Source of the DNA: Prevotellaceae bacterium UBA1786 | GTDB taxonomy: Bacteria > Bacteroidota > Bacteroidia > Bacteroidales > Bacteroidaceae | Assembly (NCBI GenBank): GCA_002314525.1 | Contig: DCGE01000230.1 | Location: forward strand, 1 to 8,825 | Length of the DNA stretch: 8,825 nt | Direction: 5' to 3' | Shown here: piece by piece, positions 1 to 5,602 of the stretch | Position numbering within the stretch: position 1 is the first letter of the stretch | Layout: each line of letters opens with the position of its first letter | Program-made: the position numbers and the translations under genes | Notes under the pieces: model-generated | Databases searched by the model: none | What the model was told of the DNA's origin: nothing | What the model saw: only the letters and a program-made list of their open reading frames with translations

Positions 1-980
1 GCGGCACAATGGCAGTATCGTATGCTCTCTTTGCAGTTGCATTCTGTGGATACATCCTCAGTTCCCACGAGAGCAGCTTCGCTCTCTTCCTTGTGGCATC
101 GTTCATCAGCGGTACTGCAAATACAGTACTTCAGGCAGCTGTCAATCCTTACATCACCATTCTCGGTCCTATCGACAGTGCTGCTCGCCGTACCTCTATC
201 ATGGGTATCTGCAACAAACTCGCATGGCCTGTAGCTCCTCTGTTCCTTGCCTTCGTTATCGGCAAGCCGGTAGCTGAGACTCAGATTGCCGACCTCGACT
301 TCCCGTTCTGGATCATCGTTGCAGTATTCGTCATCCTCGGAGTTGTAGCACTTCTCGCTCCGCTGCCTGATGTGAAGGCTGTAGGAGAGGACGAGGGCGA
401 AGCTGCCGACTGTCCTTATGCTGCATCCAAGACCAGCATCTGGCAGTTCCCACACCTTCTTCTCGGATGCCTTGCACTGTTCGTATATGTAGGAGTCGAG
501 ACTATCTCACTCAGCACACTCGTCGACTATGCGAACGACCTCAAACTTCCTGATGCCCAGAACTACGCATGGATTTCATCCATTGGCATGGTTATCGGTT
601 ACATCTGCGGTATCGTGTTCATTCCTAAGTACCTCAAGCAGTCACAGGCACTCGTGATATGCTCTTTGGTAGCCATCGTCGGCAGTATCGTAGTACCATT
701 GGCTCCTGCATCCATCAGCATTTGGTGTGTAGGTCTCCTCGCACTCGGATGCTCACTGATGTGGCCTGCACTCTGGCCTCTGGCAATGACTGATCTCGGC
801 AAGTTCACAAAGGCTGGAGCAGGACTCCTCACATGTGCCATCGCCGGCGGAGCAGTGATGCCTACATTGTTCGGATTCCTCAAGGACGGCATCGGCATGC
901 AGAACGCCTACTGGCTCTGTCTCCCATGCTTCGTACTGATTCTTCTCTACGGAACGTCCTGGTACAAAATACGCAAATAA
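1..980 (+). CDS. Sugar MFS transporter, FucP/GluP family (5' partial)
   Basis: This is the C-terminal part of an inner-membrane sugar:H+ symporter of the major facilitator superfamily, FucP/GluP branch. The reading frame is open to the left edge (codons in phase with position 3), so the ATG at 9 is probably internal. Compared with the 429-residue FucP in this window, about 90-100 residues (roughly the first two to three membrane helices) are missing. About nine hydrophobic segments follow, with a hydrophilic acidic linker (GEDEGEAAD, near residues 126-134 counted from the ATG at 9) between the two halves. The LQAAVNPYITILGP segment matches the family helix-4 signature. It carries Gln where the FucP of this window has the substrate-site Glu (SFLETSCNPYI), which I associate with GluP-type glucose/galactose carriers rather than fucose carriers. 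It ends at TAA 978-980 and converges on the sugar kinase gene, which supports a hexose uptake and phosphorylation pair. The exact sugar is not proven. Confidence 0.88.
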   Translation, partial: GTMAVSYALFAVAFCGYILSSHESSFALFLVASFISGTANTVLQAAVNPYITILGPIDSAARRTSIMGICNKLAWPVAPLFLAFVIGKPVAETQIADLDFPFWIIVAVFVILGVVALLAPLPDVKAVGEDEGEAADCPYAASKTSIWQFPHLLLGCLALFVYVGVETISLSTLVDYANDLKLPDAQNYAWISSIGMVIGYICGIVFIPKYLKQSQALVICSLVAIVGSIVVPLAPASISIWCVGLLALGCSLMWPALWPLAMTDLGKFTKAGAGLLTCAIAGGAVMPTLFGFLKDGIGMQNAYWLCLPCFVLILLYGTSWYKIRK

Positions 981-1030
981 CATAAAAAGAATAAAGGGAA
1001 GTCAATATGGCTTCCCTTTATTCTTTTATG
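981..1030. terminator. Bidirectional hairpin terminator between the transporter and ROK kinase genes
   Basis: The arms AAAAGAATAAAGGGAAG (985-1001) and CTTCCCTTTATTCTTTT (1011-1027) are a perfect 17-bp inverted repeat with a 9-nt loop. With A984 bulged, CAT 981-983 can also pair with ATG 1028-1030. The arms supply a T-rich 3' side on either strand. The hairpin sits between two convergent stop codons (980 and 1043), so it most likely ends both transcripts. Confidence 0.9.
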
Positions 1031-1042
1031 ATGTCTTGGCGG

Positions 1043-1999
1043 TTATGCGTCCCAGCCGATGGCGGAGGCACCGAGGAGGGCGGCGTCGGCGTCCTTGAGT
1101 TGGCTGACGAGGACCTTGACTTTGCCTTTCCAGAGGTGAAGCATGGAGGCTTCCATGTATTTCTTTATAGGTTCCATGATGTAGTCGCCGGCTTTTGTCA
1201 GTCCTCCGAAGAGTACGAATGCCTCCGGGGTGGAGAAGGCTGTGAAGTCTGCAAGTGCTTCACCGAGCATCTTTCCGGTGTAGTCGAATATCTCGAGGGC
1301 AATCCTGTCACCCTGAACGGCTGCATCATATACGTCCTTTGATTCGATAGGACGGTCTGTGATGGCTCTCAGCAGACTTGGTTCGTTGCTCTGTTCAAGG
1401 CGTTCCTTGGCTGTGCGTGCCACTCCCGTTGCTGAACAATAGGTCTCGAGACATCCACGTCGGCCGCATCCGCATGGTCTTCCGCCTTTCTCTACGATGA
1501 CGTGTCCGAGTTCGCCTGCAAAACCGTCATGACCGTAGATGAGTTGTCCGTTGGCTACGATTCCGGAACCGACGCCTGTTCCCAAGGTGATTTCTATGAA
1601 CTCCTTCATGCCTCTGGCTGCTCCGTACTTCATCTCGCCGATGGCGGCTGCATTGGCATCGTTGGTCAGTGCTGCCGGTATGCCGAGCCGTTCGCTGAAA
1701 CACTTGGCCAATGGTGCTACGCCTTTACCCCATTCAAGGTTGGCTGCACCTTCCACGCATCCTGTGTAGTAGTTGGCACAAGGTGCTCCGATGCCGAAAC
1801 CCTGAATCTGCTCGATGCCTCCGACCTTCTCGATAAGAGGCATGAGACCGTTGCATACGGCTTCTACATATTCGTCAAGTTGTTTGTACTGCTGGGTCTT
1901 GATAGAGTCAGTCGCCAGGATATTTCCGTCTCTGTCAACGATGCCGAACACACTGTTCGTGCCACCGATGTCCATTCCTGCTACATATGGTTTGTTCAT
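1043..1999 (-). CDS. ROK-family sugar kinase (glucokinase-like)
   Basis: Cytoplasmic ATP-dependent sugar kinase of the ROK family, most likely phosphorylating glucose or a related hexose or N-acetylhexosamine. Counting from the ATG at 1999 (318 residues), the phosphate-binding motif DIGGTNS is at residues 10-16. The catalytic Asp lies in TNDANAAA (D114), the second phosphate loop is LGTGVGSG (139-146), and the sugar and zinc region runs GELGH (E163, H166) then CGCGRRGCLE (C176, C178, C183, E185). These are all the residues expected of an active ROK enzyme; there is no N-terminal DNA-binding domain, so it is a kinase and not a ROK repressor. A TTG two codons upstream (2005) is in frame, but the ATG is preferred. 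The gene has its own consensus promoter and converges on the GluP-type transporter gene, consistent with trapping imported hexose. Substrate (glucose, GlcNAc, mannose or fructose) cannot be decided from sequence. Confidence 0.92.
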   Translation of the reverse strand: MNKPYVAGMDIGGTNSVFGIVDRDGNILATDSIKTQQYKQLDEYVEAVCNGLMPLIEKVGGIEQIQGFGIGAPCANYYTGCVEGAANLEWGKGVAPLAKCFSERLGIPAALTNDANAAAIGEMKYGAARGMKEFIEITLGTGVGSGIVANGQLIYGHDGFAGELGHVIVEKGGRPCGCGRRGCLETYCSATGVARTAKERLEQSNEPSLLRAITDRPIESKDVYDAAVQGDRIALEIFDYTGKMLGEALADFTAFSTPEAFVLFGGLTKAGDYIMEPIKKYMEASMLHLWKGKVKVLVSQLKDADAALLGASAIGWDA

Positions 2000-2031
2000 G
2001 GTCAATAAGTTGGTAATATGATTTTATTGTG

Positions 2032-2062
2032 CAAAAATAGGACATTTATTTCGTATTACAAA
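2032..2062 (-). promoter_or_regulatory. Bacteroidetes-type promoter of the ROK kinase gene
   Basis: On the minus strand TTTG (2062-2059) is followed after exactly 19 nt by TATTTTTG (2039-2032), a full match to the Bacteroidetes -33/-7 consensus TTTG-N19-TAnnTTTG. The start of transcription should fall near 2025, giving a leader of about 25 nt before the ATG at 1999. Confidence 0.8.
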
Positions 2063-2102
2063 ACAAATCGCGAAATATCATTCAGTTTTCAATTATTTTT
2101 TC

Positions 2103-2110
2103 TAACTTTG
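2103..2110 (+). promoter_or_regulatory. Probable -7 box of the fucose operon promoter
   Basis: TAACTTTG matches the Bacteroidetes -7 consensus TAnnTTTG exactly and faces the fucose genes. No TTTG is found 18-21 nt upstream (only weak TTC-type sequence around 2081-2084), which would fit a promoter that needs an activator. Transcription would begin near 2117, just before the inverted-repeat segment at 2125-2330. The same extended box (TAACTTTGCG) occurs in the lipoprotein promoter at 7506-7513. Confidence 0.6.
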
Positions 2111-2124
2111 CGTTGACAAAAAAT

Positions 2125-2330
2125 TTAAGGTGGGTTCTAAAAATTCACCGAATAAATAATAATTTTAAAATAAGGGTGATATCGTTCTTTTCTGCACTTT
2201 GTGTTTTGTTTCGGCATCTTGCTGTTTGTCAGTCAGTCATTATGCCCGCATAAATCCTTCCATCCGCACAGCAACCTGCTCGAAACAAACCTCAAAATTG
2301 CAAGAAATGAATTTATAGAACCCACCTTAA
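2125..2330. mobile_element. MITE-like element with 19-23 nt terminal inverted repeats and TTAA ends
   Basis: TTAAGGTGGGTTCTA (2125-2139) is repeated in perfect inverse as TAGAACCCACCTTAA (2316-2330). After one mismatch (2140/2315) pairing continues for 7 more bases (AAATTCA 2141-2147 with TGAATTT 2308-2314), so 22 of 23 positions pair. The outer TTAA on both sides looks like a target duplication, leaving a 198-bp element (2129-2326) whose ends start GGTGGGTTCT. It holds no credible gene: one strand has only a 44-codon open stretch running into the mutarotase, and the other has a short open stretch ending in a TAG within the terminal repeat. Cutting it out with one TTAA leaves 20 nt between the -7 box and the mutarotase ATG, in line with 25-32 nt at the three other promoters here; with it, the distance is 222 nt. 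An invertible DNA segment is the alternative, but I find no consensus promoter inside in either orientation and no recombinase gene nearby. Confidence 0.6.
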
Positions 2331-2332
2331 TT

Positions 2333-2707
2333 ATGGACGGATATTCACAACAACAATACCCTTTTAGGGTCAAACGATATTGTCAGACGATGGATCTCAG
2401 AAATGATCCGACCCTGATAGAGAACTACAAACAGGTTCATAGCAAGGAGGGTGCATGGAAGGAGGTTCTTGATGGAATACGTGAGGTGGGAATCCTGGAG
2501 ATGGAATTGTATCTTGTGGGTTCGCGCGTAGTCATGATTGTCGATGCACCTGAGGACTTCGACTGGGATTCGGCAATGGACCGTCTTGCCAAACTGCCTC
2601 GTCAGCAGGAGTGGGAGGAATATGTGGCCAGATTCCAGCAGTGTGTGGCATCGGCCACATCAAACGAGAAATGGCAGATGATGGAGAGGATATTCCATTT
2701 ATATTGA
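2333..2707 (+). CDS. L-fucose/L-rhamnose mutarotase-like protein (RhaM family)
   Basis: A small cytoplasmic sugar epimerase of the L-rhamnose mutarotase family (COG3254) that interconverts alpha and beta anomers. In this operon the likely substrate is L-fucose, whose correct anomer feeds the dehydrogenase next door. The 124 residues from the ATG at 2333 fit the family (about 105-115 residues) with a short N-terminal tail. Y32 and H36 in NYKQVHSKEGAWKEV reproduce the Tyr-X3-His spacing of the RhaM active site, followed by a Trp-x-Glu, an LYLVG strand, a conserved QEWEEY helix and a C-terminal ERIFHLY strand. An in-frame GTG at 2201 would add 44 residues encoded by the inverted-repeat element; these look unlike the family and are not accepted. 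It is the first gene of the operon, 42 bp before the aldo/keto reductase. It is not the unrelated FucU-type fucose mutarotase. Confidence 0.85.
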   Translation: MDGYSQQQYPFRVKRYCQTMDLRNDPTLIENYKQVHSKEGAWKEVLDGIREVGILEMELYLVGSRVVMIVDAPEDFDWDSAMDRLAKLPRQQEWEEYVARFQQCVASATSNEKWQMMERIFHLY

Positions 2708-2720
2708 TTCTTAATGTAAT

Positions 2721-2740
2721 TTCTAGTAATTCACCGAATA
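2721..2740 (+). repeat. Direct repeat of the leader motif TTCTAnnAATTCACCGAATA
   Basis: The gap between the mutarotase and aldo/keto reductase genes contains TTCTAGTAATTCACCGAATA, matching 18 of 20 bases of 2135-2154 inside the left end of the inverted-repeat element. AATTCACCGAATA is identical in both. A looser alignment extends left to TTAA at 2711 (26 of 33 from 2125 and 2711). It could be a decayed end of the same element, a shared regulatory or translation leader, or chance in AT-rich DNA: one 13-base match is not rare in a window this size. Confidence 0.35.
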
Positions 2741-2749
2741 TATTTAATC

Positions 2750-3697
2750 ATGAAAAAACATCAGATAGGTAAAACCGGATTGGAGGTGAGTGCACTGAGC
2801 TTTGGTGCATCATCGTTGGGAAGTGTGTTCCACGAAACGAAGGAGTCGCAGGCAATCGATGCTGTCTATGCAGCTGTTGACGGTGGAATGAACTTCATCG
2901 ACGTATCTCCGTATTATGGATACTACAAGGCAGAGACGGTTCTGGGTAAGGCTTTGAAGGGCATCCCACGTGACAGATATTATCTTTCGACTAAGGTGGG
3001 TCGATACGGCAAGGACGGTGTGAACTCGTGGGACTATTCCGCAAAGAAGGCACAGGAGAGTGTGTATGAGAGTATGGAACGTCTGAATGTCGAGTACATC
3101 GACATTATCAATGTCCACGATATCGAGTTCCAGGCATCGCTTCCAGGTGGACTCCAGAAGGTGGCTGATGAGACTCTTCCTGCTCTTGTTGAACTTCGCG
3201 ACAAAGGTCTCGTAGGTCATGTCGGAATCACCGACCTTCAACTGGAAAACCTCAAATGGGTCATTGACCATGTTCCGGAAGGAACGGTTGAGTCAGTACT
3301 GAACTTCTGTCATTTCTGTCTCAACGACGACAAACTGACTGATTTCCTCGATTACTTCGAGAGTAAGGGCGTTGGTGTTATCAATGCGTCTCCTCTGTCG
3401 ATGGGACTGCTCTCGATGAGGGGTGCTCCCGATTGGCATCCGGCACCACAGGATCTGAAGGATGCTTGTACTCGTGCTGCTCAGCACTGTGATGCCAAGG
3501 GCTATCCTATCGAGAAACTGGCTATGCAGTATTCGGTAAGCAACGACAGAATTGCATCGACATTGTTCAGCAGTGCCAATCCTGACAACGTACGCAGGAA
3601 TATCGCGTGGGTGGAAGAGGACATCGACTGGAATCTCGTTGCTGAAGTTCAGGAAATCATTGGTGACCAGAAGCGCGTGTCATGGAGCAATACATAA
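2750..3697 (+). CDS. Aldo/keto reductase, L-fucose dehydrogenase type
   Basis: Cytoplasmic NAD(P)-dependent oxidoreductase of the aldo/keto reductase superfamily, similar to D-threo-aldose 1-dehydrogenases. In this setting it would oxidise C1 of L-fucopyranose to L-fuconolactone. The 315-residue length is typical. The opening KTGLEVSALSFGASSLG (8-24) is the family start. The catalytic tetrad is visible: D51 and Y56 in DVSPYYG, K82 in STKVG, and H123 in NVHD. A C-terminal SSANPDNVRRNI segment (274-285) is the usual cofactor-phosphate region. The ATG at 2750 begins directly with the KTGLEVS N-terminus, so the start is secure. The gene overlaps the following amidohydrolase by 16 bp, pointing to co-translation, and lies between mutarotase and lactonase as expected for pathway order. 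Substrate specificity is inferred from context; D-arabinose and L-galactose, which share the configuration, are other candidates. Confidence 0.9.
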   Translation: MKKHQIGKTGLEVSALSFGASSLGSVFHETKESQAIDAVYAAVDGGMNFIDVSPYYGYYKAETVLGKALKGIPRDRYYLSTKVGRYGKDGVNSWDYSAKKAQESVYESMERLNVEYIDIINVHDIEFQASLPGGLQKVADETLPALVELRDKGLVGHVGITDLQLENLKWVIDHVPEGTVESVLNFCHFCLNDDKLTDFLDYFESKGVGVINASPLSMGLLSMRGAPDWHPAPQDLKDACTRAAQHCDAKGYPIEKLAMQYSVSNDRIASTLFSSANPDNVRRNIAWVEEDIDWNLVAEVQEIIGDQKRVSWSNT

Positions 3698-4578
3698 AGA
3701 TCATCGATGCCCACAGCCATCTGTGGCTTCGTCAGGATACTGTTGTCGACGGACTGCCTGTCAGAACACTCGACGGCAATCCGAGTCGGAGCAACTTCCT
3801 CGGCAATGAGGTTCAGATGCTCCCGCCGTTCATGATTGACGGCAGGAACTCTGCAGAGGTGTTCCTGTCGAATATGGATTATGCTCAGGTATCGGCAGCT
3901 GTGGTGGTTCAGGAGGTGATCGACGGCAATCAGGATGACTATCTTGCAGAGGTACAGAGCCGGTATCCCGATCGTTTCCTGTGTTGCGGCATGATTGACG
4001 GCAAGAGTACATCGCCTATCGGTGACTCTCGTTTCAGTGCCTACGCCATGCCCGGACACAGAATCAGTCGCAGTCTGCTTGACTATATGCCGCTCTTCAA
4101 GGACATGGAACAACGCAGTCTGATTCTCTCGATGTGTCTGGCTGACGATGAACATCAGATTGGCGAGATGCAGGAGGTGATCGACGAATGTCCGGAACTG
4201 AAGGTTGCCATAGGCCATTTCGGAATGGTGACGACACCAAGTTGGAAGTCACAGATCATGCTGGCCCGCAACAAGAACGTGATGGTTGAGTCGGGTGGAA
4301 TCACATGGCTCTACAACAGCGAGTTCTATCCTTATCCTTCGGCGGTGAGGTCCATACGTGAGGCTGCCGATCTGGTTGGCATAGACAAACTGATGTGGGG
4401 CTCTGACTATCCTCGCACCATTACGGCAATCACATACAGAATGTCGTATGACTTTATTCTTAAATCCAGAGATTTGAATTTTGACGAAAAAGCGATGTTC
4501 CTTTCTGACAATGCCCTGCGATTCTACGGATTCAGGGAACTGAAGACATTGCCTTATATAAAAAACATGAGCGAATAA
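3682..4578 (+). CDS. Amidohydrolase-family lactonase (L-fuconolactonase type)
   Basis: Cytoplasmic metal-dependent hydrolase of the amidohydrolase superfamily, COG3618 type, expected to open L-fucono-lactone to L-fuconate. In 298 residues it shows the strand-1 metal motif DAHSHLW (H11, H13), a His at the end of a later strand in IGHFG (H179), and the invariant Asp in WGSDYPR (D242), all in the order of a TIM-barrel amidohydrolase. There is no signal peptide. The ATG at 3682 lies within the last codons of the aldo/keto reductase gene (16-bp overlap, different frame), and the protein begins five residues before the first barrel strand, so the start is well supported. The stop is 3 nt from the dehydrogenase start. 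Context (mutarotase, sugar dehydrogenase and FucP in one operon) makes fuconolactone the best guess; a decarboxylase of the same superfamily is less likely. Confidence 0.88.
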   Translation: MEQYIKIIDAHSHLWLRQDTVVDGLPVRTLDGNPSRSNFLGNEVQMLPPFMIDGRNSAEVFLSNMDYAQVSAAVVVQEVIDGNQDDYLAEVQSRYPDRFLCCGMIDGKSTSPIGDSRFSAYAMPGHRISRSLLDYMPLFKDMEQRSLILSMCLADDEHQIGEMQEVIDECPELKVAIGHFGMVTTPSWKSQIMLARNKNVMVESGGITWLYNSEFYPYPSAVRSIREAADLVGIDKLMWGSDYPRTITAITYRMSYDFILKSRDLNFDEKAMFLSDNALRFYGFRELKTLPYIKNMSE

Positions 4579-4581
4579 GAG

Positions 4582-5574
4582 ATGAAAGCAATACAAATCA
4601 TTAAACCGTTCGAGATGGGACTCACGGAACTCCCATTGCCGGAAATCCAGAACGATGAAGTCCTGCTGAAAATCCAGTATGTAGGTTTCTGCGGAAGCGA
4701 CCTCAACACATTCCGTGGCGGAAATTCAATGGTGACCTATCCTCGCATACCGGGACATGAGATCGGTGCGGTGATAGAACAGATCGGAAGTGCTGTTCCT
4801 GAAGGTTTCCGTGTGGGTCAGACTGTAACCGTCAATCCATATACCAATTGCGGTCATTGTGCTTCATGCCGCAACTCACGTGTCAATGCGTGTGAGAACA
4901 ACGAGACGCTCGGTGTTCAGCGCGATGGTGCGATGCGTGAGTACATTGCACTCTCATGGCAGAAAATCATCCCTGCCGATGCAATATCCTGTCGTGATGC
5001 TGCATTGGTTGAACCGATGAGTGTGGGTTTCCATGCCGTCGATCGTGGTGCAGTCACTGACTCCGATGTGGTGATGGTGATAGGGTGTGGTATGGTAGGT
5101 CTCGGAGCTGTCATCCGCAGTGTCACACGTGGCGCTACAGTCATTGCAGCCGACATGGACGATGAGATACTGGCTCTTGCAAGACAGCTCGGTGCGAAAT
5201 ATACATACAACACAATGACGGAATGGGCATCGCTGCCTGATCCCGATGTGGTGATCGAGGCTGTAGGTGCAGTTCCGACTTATCAACTGGCCGTCAACCG
5301 TGTGGCTTTCACCGGTAGGGTGGTGTGCATCGGCTATGCCAAGAGCGACATCTCTCTGACTACTTCTCTCTTCGTCAAGAAGGAACTTGATGTACGTGGC
5401 TCACGCAATGCCAACCCGAAGGACTTCGAGGCAGCAATCAAGTATGTGGAGCATCATCGTGATATGGTTGAGCAGTTCGTTTCGGCCGAGACATCACCTG
5501 AACAGGCTCTCGAAGCCATGCAGCAATGGCACGCAAATCCGGGCACGGTATTCCGGATTCTCGTGAAGTTCTGA
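4582..5574 (+). CDS. Zinc-dependent medium-chain alcohol dehydrogenase
   Basis: Cytoplasmic NAD(H)-dependent polyol/sugar-acid dehydrogenase of the zinc MDR family (threonine, sorbitol and L-galactonate dehydrogenase group). Of 330 residues, the catalytic zinc site is C37 (GFCGSD), H59-E60 (GHE) and E144 (VEP). The structural zinc site has four cysteines (C90, C93, C96, C104). The Rossmann loop GCGMVG is at 168-173, and D191 at the end of the next strand suggests NAD rather than NADP. All key residues are present. It starts 3 nt after the amidohydrolase and ends 28 nt before fucP, so it is clearly part of the operon. Its reaction is unclear: the known oxidative fucose route uses a short-chain dehydrogenase on 2-keto-3-deoxyfuconate. 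By similarity of type to L-galactonate 5-dehydrogenase it might oxidise L-fuconate (6-deoxy-L-galactonate), but that is inference. Confidence 0.88.
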   Translation: MKAIQIIKPFEMGLTELPLPEIQNDEVLLKIQYVGFCGSDLNTFRGGNSMVTYPRIPGHEIGAVIEQIGSAVPEGFRVGQTVTVNPYTNCGHCASCRNSRVNACENNETLGVQRDGAMREYIALSWQKIIPADAISCRDAALVEPMSVGFHAVDRGAVTDSDVVMVIGCGMVGLGAVIRSVTRGATVIAADMDDEILALARQLGAKYTYNTMTEWASLPDPDVVIEAVGAVPTYQLAVNRVAFTGRVVCIGYAKSDISLTTSLFVKKELDVRGSRNANPKDFEAAIKYVEHHRDMVEQFVSAETSPEQALEAMQQWHANPGTVFRILVKF

Positions 5575-5602
5575 TTAAGAAAAAACTAAAATACAATCTA
5601 TT

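Noticed and set aside
2000..2005. TTG start two codons upstream for the ROK kinase
   Set aside because: The ATG at 1999 begins MNKPYVAGMDIGG, the usual short lead to the phosphate loop; a TTG start adds only two residues and is less likely.
1502..2008. 168-codon open frame on the plus strand opposite the ROK kinase
   Set aside because: It lies entirely within the kinase gene on the other strand, is Cys/Val-rich without family motifs, and has no promoter or start context. The kinase has all its catalytic residues.
2148..2307. Transposase remnant inside the inverted-repeat element
   Set aside because: Short open stretches exist on both strands (one ending in TAG inside the left terminal repeat), but none is long enough or carries a recognisable transposase motif.
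3649..4218. 189-codon open frame on the minus strand opposite the amidohydrolase
   Set aside because: Antisense to a gene with intact metal-binding motifs; its composition (His/Val/Thr-rich) reflects the complementary codons.
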